This document shows positions 50,845 to 60,066 of a DNA stretch of 64,000 bases, in pieces; position 1 is the first letter of the stretch, and each line of letters starts with the position of its first letter. Origin of the DNA: Allosphingosinicella vermicomposti (GTDB lineage Bacteria; Pseudomonadota; Alphaproteobacteria; Sphingomonadales; Sphingomonadaceae); assembly GCF_003012815.1 (NCBI RefSeq), contig NZ_PXYJ01000001.1, positions 558,001 to 622,000 of the forward strand, written 5' to 3'. Position numbers and translations under genes: made by a program. Under the pieces are notes generated by a model. That model did no database searches. It saw nothing but the letters and a program-made list of their open reading frames with translations, and had not been told where the DNA came from.

Positions 50845-51498
50845 TCAACCCTTGTCTACTGGGTGATTCAACGCATCCAGGAACGATTTCAGCGCCTTTT
50901 TCAGTGCCGCATCGAAACCTTTCATATCGTTCGAGCCGATTTCGGCAAGGCTTGTCACCGGATATTCGGCGATGCCGCATGGCACAATGCCCGAAAAGTG
51001 TGAAAGGTCCGGATCGGCATTGATCGAAAAGCCGTGCATCGTCACCCAGCGCCGCACGCGTACACCGATCGCGCCGATCTTGGCCTCGCTATTTCCATGG
51101 TCGACCCAGATTCCGATCCGGCCTTCCGCGCGCCTTGCCGTGACGCCGAGCGCCCGCAGCGTGTCGATCAGCCAGCCTTCCAGCGCATGGACGAAATTGC
51201 GCACGTCCTTCCCGCGCTTGTTGAGGTCGAGGAGAAGGTAGCCCACCCGCTGGCCCGGGCCGTGGTAGGTGTAGCGCCCACCGCGTCCCGCTTCGTAGAC
51301 CGGAAACCCCTGTGGATTGAACAATTCCGCCGGATCCGCGCTCGTTCCCGCCGTGAACAGCGGCGGATGCTCGAGCAGCCAGACCAGCTCCTTTGCCTCG
51401 CCCGCCAGGATCGCGGCATGGCGCCGTTCCATCTCTGCCAGCGCATCGGGATAAGAGGTAAGGCCGGGCGTTACCCGCCATTCAATCTCTTCAATCAT
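50845..51498 (-). CDS. lipB: Octanoyltransferase LipB
   Basis: 217 residues. [20 protein letters not shown], catalytic Lys140 in [19 protein letters not shown] and catalytic Cys174 in GIVPCGI. Transfers octanoyl from ACP to lipoyl domains of 2-oxoacid dehydrogenases; lipoyl synthase LipA is not in the window. Confidence 0.95.
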   Translation of the reverse strand: MIEEIEWRVTPGLTSYPDALAEMERRHAAILAGEAKELVWLLEHPPLFTAGTSADPAELFNPQGFPVYEAGRGGRYTYHGPGQRVGYLLLDLNKRGKDVRNFVHALEGWLIDTLRALGVTARRAEGRIGIWVDHGNSEAKIGAIGVRVRRWVTMHGFSINADPDLSHFSGIVPCGIAEYPVTSLAEIGSNDMKGFDAALKKALKSFLDALNHPVDKG

Positions 51499-51599
51499 CG
51501 CGGCTCATGTGGCGCGTCGGCGGAGGCCGCGCAAGAAGGATGATTGCACCTGCAAAAGCATTGGGGCTATCCACCCATCAGCAACAGGGGAACGCTCTC

Positions 51600-52382
51600 A
51601 TGACGACGCTTTCAATTTCTCAGGCCTGGAATGAAACAACAGCCTTCGTGAAGCGGGAAGCAGGGCTGCTTTTCCCGATCGCGCTCGCTTTCCTCGCCGT
51701 GCCGACCATCATCTTGCAGTTCGTCACGCCGCAGTCGGTTCCGGGGCAGCCGGTGGAGGGCGGGCCCTGGCTGTGGCTTTTCATTCCGGTGATCGTCGCG
51801 ACGATGATCGGGTCGCTCTCGATCACGACGCTGGCCATTCGCCCCGCTCAATCCGTCGGCGATGCGATCGGTCACGCCCTTAAACGGCTACTTCCGATTC
51901 TGCTTGCGGTGCTGATCCTATCGGCTGTGACCCTGCTCATTGCCGTGCCTGCGCTTCTGGTAATATTCGCACTCGGCTTGACCAGCGAGACGGCGATGCT
52001 CTTCGGCGGCCTGGTTTTCCTGGCGATTTTCACCTTCATCTGGATCCGCGTGATCTTGATGACGCCGGTGGCGGTGGCCGAGCCGGTCGGGGCGGGCGGG
52101 ATCCTTCGGCGAAGCTGGGCGCTTACCCGCGGCCATTTCAGCCCACTCATCATGTTCGCAACAGTGATCGCGATTGTGGCGGTCGTTGCATTTTTGGCGA
52201 TCACCCTCGTTTTCGGTTCGCTGATCGCTTTGGTTGCCGGGCCGCCGGAAAAGGGCAATGTGTCGTTCGTCCTGTCGCTGGTCGTCAGCGGCATCGCGAG
52301 CGCCGTCTTTTCCGTCTATTTTCAAGTGGCTGTCGCGCGCATCTATGTTCAGCTGACCGGCGGCTCGACCAGCGGAATGTGA
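51600..52382 (+). CDS. Multi-pass membrane protein of unknown function
   Basis: 260 residues, about six membrane helices (for example LFPIALAFLAVPTIILQFV, LLPILLAVLILSAVTLLIAV, FATVIAIVAVVAFLAITLVF), with the loop RRSWALTRGHFSPLIMF typical of the glycerophosphodiester phosphodiesterase membrane-domain/DUF975-like proteins. Start ATG 51600 follows CAGGGGAA. Its last 34 bases overlap the convergent acetyltransferase gene. Function unknown. Confidence 0.8.
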   Translation: MTTLSISQAWNETTAFVKREAGLLFPIALAFLAVPTIILQFVTPQSVPGQPVEGGPWLWLFIPVIVATMIGSLSITTLAIRPAQSVGDAIGHALKRLLPILLAVLILSAVTLLIAVPALLVIFALGLTSETAMLFGGLVFLAIFTFIWIRVILMTPVAVAEPVGAGGILRRSWALTRGHFSPLIMFATVIAIVAVVAFLAITLVFGSLIALVAGPPEKGNVSFVLSLVVSGIASAVFSVYFQVAVARIYVQLTGGSTSGM

Positions 52383-52942
52383 GGCGCGGCCTCGCGGGGC
52401 AGCAGCCCGATAAGGCGCGGATCGGGGAAGCTCTCGAACGAGCGGCGATAGGCCTTAAACCCCGCTTTCACATAAGAAGGCAAAGCGGCCGGATGGTCGA
52501 GCGTGCAGGTGTTGACCAGCACGCGCTCCACTCCAGGCCGCCATGCCAGTGCAAGCAGCTGAGCAAACAGCCAGCGGCCATGGCCTTTGCCCGCCAGTTC
52601 CGGCACAAGTCCCAGAAACCGGATCAGGCAGGTGCCTGCCTGCGCGAAGTCGAGCTCGATCATGCCGACCTCAATCCCGCGCTGATCCTCGACCACATGA
52701 ACCTCGCATATCGCCGCGCGAAGCTGATCGTCGTCCATTGCCAGCCGCGAATACCAGAGCCACGGTCCGCCGATGCGCTCGAACAGGGCACGATATTTGC
52801 CAGGCTTGGCATCGGTCCATTGCCGCAACCGTAGAGGCGCTGGCGGGAAGGGGCGGGGCCTTGGTCGTTCCGTCATCTCAAGGAACGTCACGACCGCGCC
52901 GACATGGCCGGGCGGGATGTCGATGATCTGCTCGTTGCTCAT
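52349..52942 (-). CDS. GNAT family N-acetyltransferase
   Basis: 197 residues. The acetyl-CoA loop is seen in FLGLVPELAGKGHGRWLFAQ and the C-terminal HPAALPSYVKAGFKAYRRSF matches the GNAT motif B end. Substrate unknown. Convergent with and overlapping the membrane protein gene on its left. Confidence 0.87.
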   Translation of the reverse strand: MSNEQIIDIPPGHVGAVVTFLEMTERPRPRPFPPAPLRLRQWTDAKPGKYRALFERIGGPWLWYSRLAMDDDQLRAAICEVHVVEDQRGIEVGMIELDFAQAGTCLIRFLGLVPELAGKGHGRWLFAQLLALAWRPGVERVLVNTCTLDHPAALPSYVKAGFKAYRRSFESFPDPRLIGLLPREAAPHIPLVEPPVS

Positions 52943-52959
52943 AGCCTGCGCTTCTTAAA

Positions 52960-53030
52960 CGTCATTCCGGTGAAAGCCGGAATCTCAGGAAGGATAGCCG
53001 TCCCGAGACCCCGGCTTGGCCGGGGTGACG
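52960..53030. repeat. Family B palindromic repeat, copy 5 (diverged right arm)
   Basis: CGTCATTCCGGTGAAAGCCG left arm; right arm AGACCCCGGCTTGGCCGGGG. Lies between the acetyltransferase gene and hemF, 12 bases after hemF stops. Confidence 0.82.
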
Positions 53031-53042
53031 TGATAGAGGGTC

Positions 53043-53894
53043 TCAACTCCACGTCGCTTCCGGCGGCAGGCTCATCAGGATGGCGTCGACATTGCCGCCC
53101 GTCTTGAGGCCGAACAGAGTGCCGCGATCGTAGATCAGGTTGAATTCGGCATAACGCCCGCGCCATTCGAGCTGGCGGGCCTTGTCTTCGGGCGTGAAGG
53201 GCATATCCATTCGCTGCCGCACGATCTTCGGAAAGATATCGAGGAAGGCCTCGCCAACGTCGCGGGTGAAGGCGAAGTGCGCATCGAAAAGACCTTCAAG
53301 ATGATCGTAGAAAATGCCGCCTACCCCGCGATGGACGCCGCGGTGAGGAATGAAGAAATAATCCTCCGCCCATTTGCTGAACTTCGGATAATAAGTCGGA
53401 TCATGCGCGGCGCAGGCGGCGCGGAGGCGTGCGTGGAAGGCCTCGGTATCCTCCTGATAGGGAATGGGCGGGTTGAGGTCCGCGCCGCCGCCGAACCAGC
53501 GCTTGGTCGTGCAGAGGAAGCGAGTGTTCATGTGGACAGCGGGCACATGCGGGTTCGCCATGTGGGCGACGAGGCTGATGCCGGTCGCGAAGAAGCGGGG
53601 ATCGTCCTCCGCCCCATTGATCGTCTTTGCAAATTCCGGGCTGAACGTGCCGCCAACGGTGGAAACGTTGACGCCCACCTTCTCGAACACCTTGCCCTTC
53701 ATCAGGCCGCGCACGCCACCGCCGCCGGGCTCGCCCTCATGGTCTTCACGCTCCCAGGGGAGATATTGGAAGGCGGCATCGCTGTCTGCCTCGCGTTCGA
53801 TCGCCTCGAATTCCGCGCAGATCCGGTCGCGGAGCGATTCGAACCAGTCCTTCGCCGCGTGCTGCTGTTCATCGAGCTCGATCATCTCGGCCAT
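53043..53894 (-). CDS. hemF: Oxygen-dependent coproporphyrinogen III oxidase
   Basis: 283 residues. Signatures GKVFEKVGVNVSTVGG, HMNTRFLCTT, FGGGADLNPPIPYQEDTEAF and FNLIYDRGTLFGLKTGGNVD are all present. Converts coproporphyrinogen III to protoporphyrinogen IX in haem synthesis under aerobic conditions. It overlaps trmL by 13 bases. Confidence 0.97.
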   Translation of the reverse strand: MAEMIELDEQQHAAKDWFESLRDRICAEFEAIEREADSDAAFQYLPWEREDHEGEPGGGGVRGLMKGKVFEKVGVNVSTVGGTFSPEFAKTINGAEDDPRFFATGISLVAHMANPHVPAVHMNTRFLCTTKRWFGGGADLNPPIPYQEDTEAFHARLRAACAAHDPTYYPKFSKWAEDYFFIPHRGVHRGVGGIFYDHLEGLFDAHFAFTRDVGEAFLDIFPKIVRQRMDMPFTPEDKARQLEWRGRYAEFNLIYDRGTLFGLKTGGNVDAILMSLPPEATWS

Positions 53895-54331
53895 TCCTTC
53901 GTCTGTCTCAGCGCCTCGGCAAGGGCGATGCCCGCGGCGACGGCGATATTCAAGGACCGGGTGCCTTCAACCTGAGGAATCCGCACCCGCATGTCGGCCC
54001 GGGCGTGCACATTGTCCGGCACGCCCCGGCTCTCCGCGCCCATTAGGAGGATGTCGCCGGGAAGAAATTGAGCTTCGTCAAGGCGCGTGCCGCCCTGTGT
54101 GGTCAGGAGGACGATCCGCCCTTTCGCGGAAGATTCGAAAGTGGCCCAGCTGGCGCGCCGCGTGACGTTCGCCATTTCGGCATAATCCATGCCCGCTCGC
54201 TTCAGCGCTCGATCCGAAAAGGGGAAGCCGCAGGGTTCGATGACGTCCAGCGGAACGCCAAGGCAGGCCGCGAGGCGCAGGATCGTGCCGACATTGCCCG
54301 CCTGGTCGGGCTGGTAGAGAGAAAGGCGCAT
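53882..54331 (-). CDS. trmL: tRNA (cytidine/uridine-2'-O-)-methyltransferase TrmL
   Basis: 149 residues, a SPOUT enzyme. QAGNVGTILRLAACLGVPLD, LLMGAESRGVP and RIPQVEGTRSLNIAVAAGIA form the knotted SAM site. Methylates the wobble base of certain leucine tRNAs. ATG at 54331 gives the correct start MRLSLYQPDQAGN; upstream codons run into a family C repeat. Confidence 0.94.
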   Translation of the reverse strand: MRLSLYQPDQAGNVGTILRLAACLGVPLDVIEPCGFPFSDRALKRAGMDYAEMANVTRRASWATFESSAKGRIVLLTTQGGTRLDEAQFLPGDILLMGAESRGVPDNVHARADMRVRIPQVEGTRSLNIAVAAGIALAEALRQTKEWPR

Positions 54332-54677
54332 AAAAGAACCCGATAGCCGGAACACGCGCTCGGTAAACCCCCCTCCCCCTCGATGGTGGAGGGATGGGGG
54401 GTGATGTTCCCGGAAAAGGCGGTGTCCTACGTCGTAGATCACCCCCACCCGACCCTCCCCAATAAGGGGGAGGGCTCGCACACGTAAGGTGCCGTCGCCG
54501 TCCTCCGCCGCCCCACGCAAAAAATCGCTGTTGGCAAAGCGGCATGGGGGCGGCTATCAGGCCGCAAGCCGCGACAGGGGGAACCAAGAGCGGTGGTGAG
54601 CGAAAACCGCCTTTTTCCGGGAATTTTCGGGACGAGGGCGGTATTTCGTATTCCTGTGTTGAATCGCTCGAAGGGTC
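54332..54677. other. 346-base non-coding stretch between trmL and petA
   Basis: Divergent promoter region for trmL-hemF and petABC. It holds a family C repeat at 54367-54476. No protein gene supported and no clear promoter boxes recognised. Confidence 0.6.
54367..54476. repeat. Family C palindromic repeat, copy 2
   Basis: CCCCCCTCCCCCTCGATGGT on the left and CACCCCCACCCGACCCTCCC further right, with GTGATGTTCC near the centre; shares the layout of 18316-18412. Confidence 0.75.
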
Positions 54678-55247
54678 ATGATGGCGACGGTCGAAAACAG
54701 CGATGAAGTGGTAGGAGGGGCGCCCGATGGCGTTCGCCGCCGCGATTTCATCAATATCGCAGCAGTCAGCTTTGCCGGGGTCGGCGCAGTGGCGGTGGTC
54801 TATCCGCTGGTGAACCAGATGAACCCGTCGGCCGACGTTCTGGCGCTCGCCTCTACCGAGGTGGACGTGTCGCAGATCCAGCCGGGCCAGGCGATCAAGA
54901 CGATCTGGCGCAAGCAACCCATCTTCATCCGCAACCTGACGGAAAAGGAAATCGCGGAGGCCAATGCGGTCGACGTCGGTTCGCTCCGCGATCCGCAGAC
55001 GCTTGCCGAGCGTACGCTTGAAGGCAAGCAGAACTGGCTCATCACGCTGGGCGTCTGTACGCACCTTGGCTGTGTGCCGTTGGGCGCTGCGGAAGGCGAG
55101 AATAAGGGTGAGTATGGCGGCTATTTCTGCCCTTGCCACGGTTCCCACTACGACACGGCCGCCCGCATCCGTAAGGGTCCGGCGCCGAAGAACCTCGAAG
55201 TGCCGGAATACGCATTTACCTCCGACACTGTTGTCCAGATCGGCTGA
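54678..55247 (+). CDS. petA: Ubiquinol-cytochrome c reductase Rieske iron-sulfur subunit
   Basis: 189 residues. A twin-arginine-like start ([20 protein letters not shown]) forms the membrane anchor, and the 2Fe-2S ligands are in CTHLGC (Cys127, His129, Cys132) and CPCHGS (Cys151, Cys153, His154). Transfers electrons from ubiquinol to cytochrome c1. First of petA-petB-petC. Confidence 0.96.
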   Translation: MMATVENSDEVVGGAPDGVRRRDFINIAAVSFAGVGAVAVVYPLVNQMNPSADVLALASTEVDVSQIQPGQAIKTIWRKQPIFIRNLTEKEIAEANAVDVGSLRDPQTLAERTLEGKQNWLITLGVCTHLGCVPLGAAEGENKGEYGGYFCPCHGSHYDTAARIRKGPAPKNLEVPEYAFTSDTVVQIG

Positions 55248-55258
55248 GGAAGAACGAG

Positions 55259-56566
55259 ATGAGCTTTCCCTGGGCGGAACATTATACTCCGAAAATGCCG
55301 CTGATGCGCTGGCTGGACGAACGTCTGCCGCTGCCGCGTCTCGTCTATAACGCGATCGGCGCCGGTTACCCGGTCCCGCGCAACCTCAACTATTTCTGGA
55401 ATTTCGGCGTTCTGGCGGGCTTCGCGCTCGTGCTGCAGATCGTCACCGGCATCATCCTCGCCATGCATTATGCGCCGGCGGGTGCGATCGCCTTCCAGTC
55501 GGTCGAGCACATCATGCGCGACGTGAACCAGGGCTGGCTCCTGCGCTACGCCCACGCGAACGGCGCAAGCTTCTTCTTCATCGTGGTCTACATCCACATC
55601 TTCCGCGGCCTCTTCTACGGATCGTATAAGGCACCGCGCGAAATGGTTTGGCTCTTGGGCCTCGTCATCTTCCTGCTGATGATGGCGACCGCGTTCATGG
55701 GCTACGTCCTTCCCTGGGGTCAGATGAGCTTCTGGGGCGCGAAGGTCATCACCGGCCTGTTCGGCGCCATCCCGCTCGTCGGCGAGCCGATCCAGCAATG
55801 GCTGCTCGGCGGCTTCGCTCCGGACAATGCGGCATTGAACCGCTTCTTCTCGCTCCACTATCTGCTGCCGTTCGTGATTGCGGGTGTCATCATCCTGCAC
55901 ATCTGGGCGCTCCACATTCCGGGCTCGGGCAACCCGACCGGTGTGGACGTGAAGGGCCCGCAGGATACCGTGCCTTTCCACCCGTACTACACGGCGAAGG
56001 ACGGTTTCGGCCTGGGCATCTTCCTGATCGCTTACTGCCTGGTGCTGTTCTTCGCGCCGAACTATCTCGGCCACGCGGACAATTACATCCCGGCAAACCC
56101 ACTTTCGACGCCGGCGCACATCGTGCCTGAATGGTATTTCTGGCCGTTCTACGCGATCCTGCGCGCCTTCACGGTCGACTTCATCCTTCCGGCGAAGCTC
56201 TGGGGCGTCATCGCGATGTTCGCGTCGATCCTGCTGCTTTTCTTCCTGCCGTGGCTGGACAAGTCGCCAGTGCGTTCGGGCAATTACCGTCCGGCGTTCA
56301 AGAAGTTCTTCTGGTTCGGCCTGATCCCGTGCGTTCTGATCCTGGGTTATTGCGGCGGCGCGCCGGCGGAAGAGCCCTACGTCATGATCAGTCAGATCGC
56401 GGCGGCTTATTATTTTGCGCACTTCCTGATCATCCTGCCGCTCATTTCGAAGTTCGAAACGACGCTGCCGCTGCCCAATTCCATCTCGGAATCGGTGCTG
56501 CATGGTGAAAAGCAGGAAGCCGCTCCGTTCGGTGTCGACGGCACCAAGCCGGCAACGGCCGCTTAA
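55259..56566 (+). CDS. petB: Cytochrome b of the bc1 complex
   Basis: 435 residues, full-length bc1-type cytochrome b. [20 protein letters not shown], haem-ligand helices with [39 protein letters not shown] and the Qo-site motif PEWYF ([14 protein letters not shown]). Carries both b haems and the quinone sites. Starts 11 bases after petA. Confidence 0.97.
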   Translation: MSFPWAEHYTPKMPLMRWLDERLPLPRLVYNAIGAGYPVPRNLNYFWNFGVLAGFALVLQIVTGIILAMHYAPAGAIAFQSVEHIMRDVNQGWLLRYAHANGASFFFIVVYIHIFRGLFYGSYKAPREMVWLLGLVIFLLMMATAFMGYVLPWGQMSFWGAKVITGLFGAIPLVGEPIQQWLLGGFAPDNAALNRFFSLHYLLPFVIAGVIILHIWALHIPGSGNPTGVDVKGPQDTVPFHPYYTAKDGFGLGIFLIAYCLVLFFAPNYLGHADNYIPANPLSTPAHIVPEWYFWPFYAILRAFTVDFILPAKLWGVIAMFASILLLFFLPWLDKSPVRSGNYRPAFKKFFWFGLIPCVLILGYCGGAPAEEPYVMISQIAAAYYFAHFLIILPLISKFETTLPLPNSISESVLHGEKQEAAPFGVDGTKPATAA

Positions 56567-56581
56567 GGGGGACTGAGGATC

Positions 56582-57418
56582 ATGGTTCGTTTGATTGGTT
56601 TCCTGGTCGGCCTCGGCTTCGTCGGCGTCTTGATGATCTCGTTCATCAGCGGCGCGGTGACGTTCGCGACCGAAGAGAAAGTGGAAAGCGTCGAAAGCCG
56701 TTTCCACAAGCCGGTGAAGGACGTGCATTTCGCGTCCGACGGCCCGTTCGGCCATTATGATCGCCAGCAGCTGCAGCGCGGTTTCCAAGTCTACAAGGAA
56801 GTTTGCGCCGCCTGCCACGGCCTCGGCCTGGTCGCGTTCCGCAACCTTCAGGACATTGGCTATAGCGAAGCCGAAGTGAAGGCGATCGCCAACCAGTGGC
56901 AGATCGAGGTTCCCTCGATCGATCCCGCCACGGGCGAAGCGTCCACGCGCAAGGCGATTGCTTCGGACAACTTCCCGAGCCCCTATGCGAATGAAACGGC
57001 TGCCCGCGCCGCGAACAACAACGCGCTCCCGCCCGATCTTTCGCTCATCACCAAGGCGCGCCACCACGGCCCGGCCTATGTCTATTCGCTGCTCACGGGT
57101 TATCAGAATCCGCCTGCGAATCTTCCGGCCGAAAACCGTCCAGGCACGGGGCTGCACTACAACCCCTATTTCGCCAACCTCAACATCGCGATGCCGCAGC
57201 CGATCACATCGGACGGCCAGGTCACTTATGCCGATGGCACCAACGCCACGGTCGACCAGATGGCGCAAGATGTCGCGGCCTTCCTCACCTGGACGGCCGA
57301 GCCGAAGCTGGAAAACCGCCATCGCACCGGTATCGCGGTCATCTTCTTCCTGCTCATCGCGACTGGCCTTGCCTACATGGCCTACCGCAACATCTGGGCG
57401 GAAAAGAAGTACCGCTAA
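56582..57418 (+). CDS. petC: Cytochrome c1 of the bc1 complex
   Basis: 278 residues. Haem attachment VCAACHG (Cys75, Cys78, His79), the distal ligand region PQPITSDGQVTYADGT, and a C-terminal membrane anchor (IAVIFFLLIATGLAYMAYRN). It passes electrons to soluble or membrane cytochrome c. Ends the pet operon with a strong terminator downstream. Confidence 0.96.
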   Translation: MVRLIGFLVGLGFVGVLMISFISGAVTFATEEKVESVESRFHKPVKDVHFASDGPFGHYDRQQLQRGFQVYKEVCAACHGLGLVAFRNLQDIGYSEAEVKAIANQWQIEVPSIDPATGEASTRKAIASDNFPSPYANETAARAANNNALPPDLSLITKARHHGPAYVYSLLTGYQNPPANLPAENRPGTGLHYNPYFANLNIAMPQPITSDGQVTYADGTNATVDQMAQDVAAFLTWTAEPKLENRHRTGIAVIFFLLIATGLAYMAYRNIWAEKKYR

Positions 57419-57437
57419 GCGGCTGCTTCGAAAGCAA

Positions 57438-57482
57438 AAGAAAATGGGCGTCGCAGCTAAAGCTGCGGCGCCCATTTTCTTT
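57438..57482 (+). terminator. Strong terminator after petC
   Basis: AAGAAAATGGGCGTCGCAGC and GCTGCGGCGCCCATTTTCTT form a 20-base stem with a four-base loop TAAA, followed by TT. One mismatch (T/G). Also has A-rich flanks and could act both ways. Confidence 0.9.
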
Positions 57483-57504
57483 TCCATCATCTTTTACCCC
57501 ACCA

Positions 57505-57574
57505 CCGCTAGTCCTGAGCCTGTCGAAGGATGGTTCCAGCTGGTTACGTCCTTCGACAGGCTCAGGACTAGCGG
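57505..57574. repeat. Family A palindromic repeat, copy 5
   Basis: CCGCTAGTCCTGAGCCTGTC and GACAGGCTCAGGACTAGCGG arms, centre containing CCAGCTGG. Located between petC and the convergent MaoC-type gene. Confidence 0.92.
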
Positions 57575-57589
57575 GGTGACAGCAGTGAA

Positions 57590-58036
57590 CTAAGCGGGCC
57601 GCCGCCGGATCAGCACGATCGTCTTCATCCGCATCACCGCAACGTCGCCTTGGTTGAAGACCGTGAGGTCGCTCTTGAACGTCCCGATATCGGGTTTGCT
57701 GCGTGAGGGCGTCACATCGGCGATCAATGTTTCCACCCGTAAGGTATCGCCGGGATAGACAGGACGCAGCCAGCGCAGCTCATCGACGCCGGGCGAGCCC
57801 ATCGTCGCCATTGGGTTTGTCTTGCCGTTTTCGACGATCATTGACATGGTCATCGCGCAGGTGTGCCAGCCACTTGCGGCGATCCTGCCGAAATAAGTCT
57901 TGGCCGCCGCCTCGTCCGACAGGTGGAAAGGCTGAGCATCATATTTGGACGCGAACGCGATCACTTCCTCGCGCGTCACTTCATAGCGGCCAAAAGAGGC
58001 TTTTTGCCCCACCTCGATATCTTCCAGATACAGCAC
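57590..58036 (-). CDS. MaoC-type acyl-CoA hydratase/dehydratase
   Basis: 148 residues, single hot-dog fold. YLEDIEVGQKASFGRYEVTR, the catalytic region YDAQPFHLSDEAAAKTYFGR (Asp and His) and IAASGWHTCAMTM match MaoC domain proteins that hydrate enoyl-CoAs. GTG at 58036 with GGAG six bases upstream gives the usual N-terminus; an open frame to 58108 exists but adds an atypical 24 residues. Substrate unknown. Confidence 0.88.
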   Translation of the reverse strand: MLYLEDIEVGQKASFGRYEVTREEVIAFASKYDAQPFHLSDEAAAKTYFGRIAASGWHTCAMTMSMIVENGKTNPMATMGSPGVDELRWLRPVYPGDTLRVETLIADVTPSRSKPDIGTFKSDLTVFNQGDVAVMRMKTIVLIRRRPA

Positions 58037-58173
58037 GCGATGCTCCGTTCCTGATCGTGTAAACAGTTTTGAGCAGAAACCGATCTGTCGCGCCAGAACC
58101 TTAGTCATCGCGGCGCAACAAACGGTGACAATGAGCCTTCCGCGTGCGACAGAGCGGCAGGCATTCTCACATC

Positions 58174-59940
58174 ATGGGTAAAGACATGCGCATCACATTG
58201 GCATTGGCGGCGCTCGCCACCGTTTCGGCCTGCGTCTCGCCACGCGTCGCGGATCAAGGGACCGCGCCGGTCGATGTGAAGATCATTGCCTTGAACGATT
58301 TCCACGGTGCGTTGGAGCCGCCCCGCACGGCAATCCCGGCCACCACGCCCGCTGGCGCGGCGATCCGCGTCCCCGCCGGTGGCGCCGCTTATCTCGCCTC
58401 CGCCGTGCAGAGCCTCAAGGCCGCGAACGCCAACAATGTCGTCGTTTCGGCGGGCGACCTGATCAGCGCCTCGCCGCTCATCTCGTCCCATTTCCTCGAT
58501 GAGCCGACCATATTGGCGATGAACCTCATCGGCCTCGATTTCAACGCCGTCGGCAATCACGAATTCGATCGCGGCCGCAAGGAATTGCTGCGGATGCAGG
58601 AGGGCGGGTGTGAGAAGAACACGCATCTCGACCCCTGCCGCGTCGACGCCGATTTTGGCGGCGCCGATTTCAAGTTCCTGGGTGCCAACGTCATCACCGA
58701 AAGCGGCGGCACGCTCTTCCCCTCCCATGGCATACGCAGCTTCGGTAGCGGTGCGCGCAAGGTGGAGGTCGGCTTCATCGGCCTGACGTTGAAGACCACG
58801 CCGACGCTCGTCTCTCCTGGCGGCGTTGCGGGCCTGACGTTCAAGGATGAAGCGGCCAGCATCAACGCGCTCATCCCAAAGCTCAAGGCCGAAGGCGCGG
58901 ACGCGATCGTCGTGCTCATCCATCAGGGCGTCTATTCAAAGGCCGGTTACAACACCAAGACCTGCGACGGCGTCACGGGTGATTTGCTGCCGATCCTGCC
59001 GCGCCTCGATCCGGGCATCGATGTCATCGTGTCGGGCCACACCCACCAATCCTATATTTGCGATTACGGCACGGTCGATCCGCAGCGTCCCTTCCTGCTT
59101 ACCAGCGCGGGGCGCAGCGGCACCTTGCTCACCGACATCACGCTCAGCATCAATCCCGCGTCGGGCAAGGTCGTAAAGCGCGGCGCCGACAATGTGATCG
59201 TTCAAGGTGAGGCTTATCAGTCCTCATCCGGGCCCGTTGAGACGAACGCTGCCTTCGCCCGCTTCCCGCAGGAACCAAGGGTCGCGGCGCTCGTGAGCCG
59301 CTATGCCACTGCCGTGGCGCCGGTCGCGCAGCGCGTCGCTGGCCAGTTTGACGGGTCCGCCCTGCGCGAAACGTCACCTGCCGGTGAATCCGTGCTCGGC
59401 GCGCTTATCGCCGACGCCCATCTCGACGCGACGAGCGCGCCGGACGCTGGCGGGGCGCAGGTCGCTTTCTCCAATGCAGGCGGGCTTCGCGCGGATATCG
59501 TGCCGGGGGAGGGGGGCGCCGTTACTTATGGCCAGCTCATCTCCGCCCAACCCTTCGGCAATACGCTTGTCGTGCAAAGCTTCACCGGCCTTCAGATCCG
59601 TGCGTTGCTGGAACAGCAATTCGACAGCGGCACCAACACGGTTGCTCAGCCGAACATGCTGATGCCCTCGCGGGGCTTCACATATAGCTACGATCTGTCA
59701 CGTCCGGCGGGAAAACGTATCGTCGACCCGCGCCTCAACGGCGAGCCCCTGCGCGATGACACGGTTTATCGCGTCGCGACGAACAGCTTCCTTGCGAGCG
59801 GCGGAGATAATTTCACAGTTTTCACACAGGGCGCTGACACGGTCGGCGGTCCGATCGACGTCGACGCGCTGGAGGCCTATATTGTGAAAGCAGGCCGCCT
59901 GAAGCCGCCCGCCGCAAATCGGGTGAAGCGCATCAACTGA
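58174..59940 (+). CDS. 5'-nucleotidase family metallophosphatase, lipoprotein
   Basis: 588 residues. N-terminus MGKDMRITLALAALATVSAC with a lipobox (TVSAC), so the enzyme is probably lipid-anchored. Metallophosphatase motifs LNDFHG, AGDLIS, GNHEFDRG, SGHTHQSY; C-terminal 5'-nucleotidase domain with AFSNAGGLRADIVPGE and NSFLASGGDNFTVF. Releases phosphate from nucleotides (or UDP-sugars) in the periplasm. ATG 58186 is an alternative start; neither has a strong ribosome site. Confidence 0.92.
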   Translation: MGKDMRITLALAALATVSACVSPRVADQGTAPVDVKIIALNDFHGALEPPRTAIPATTPAGAAIRVPAGGAAYLASAVQSLKAANANNVVVSAGDLISASPLISSHFLDEPTILAMNLIGLDFNAVGNHEFDRGRKELLRMQEGGCEKNTHLDPCRVDADFGGADFKFLGANVITESGGTLFPSHGIRSFGSGARKVEVGFIGLTLKTTPTLVSPGGVAGLTFKDEAASINALIPKLKAEGADAIVVLIHQGVYSKAGYNTKTCDGVTGDLLPILPRLDPGIDVIVSGHTHQSYICDYGTVDPQRPFLLTSAGRSGTLLTDITLSINPASGKVVKRGADNVIVQGEAYQSSSGPVETNAAFARFPQEPRVAALVSRYATAVAPVAQRVAGQFDGSALRETSPAGESVLGALIADAHLDATSAPDAGGAQVAFSNAGGLRADIVPGEGGAVTYGQLISAQPFGNTLVVQSFTGLQIRALLEQQFDSGTNTVAQPNMLMPSRGFTYSYDLSRPAGKRIVDPRLNGEPLRDDTVYRVATNSFLASGGDNFTVFTQGADTVGGPIDVDALEAYIVKAGRLKPPAANRVKRIN

Positions 59941-60010
59941 CCACCACCCGTCATGCTGAACCTGTTTCAGCATCCATGTCGATGACAACGCGACAGTCGG
60001 CGAAATGGAC

Positions 60011-60052
60011 CCTGAACAAGCCTGTCCTGAGCCTGACGAAGGGTTCAGGGTG
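60011..60052. repeat. Degenerate half copy of family A repeat
   Basis: CCTGTCCTGAGCCTGACGAA followed by GGGTTCAGGGTGA, a one-arm relative. A nearby CATGCTGAACCTGTTTCAGC also makes a small hairpin. Lies between converging 5'-nucleotidase and ychF genes. Confidence 0.55.
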
Positions 60053-60066
60053 AAGAACAGTTACGC

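Noticed and set aside
55148-57490. 780-codon minus-strand open frame opposite petA, petB and petC
   Set aside because: Antisense shadow of the bc1 operon, no signal or domain, and it crosses the terminator.
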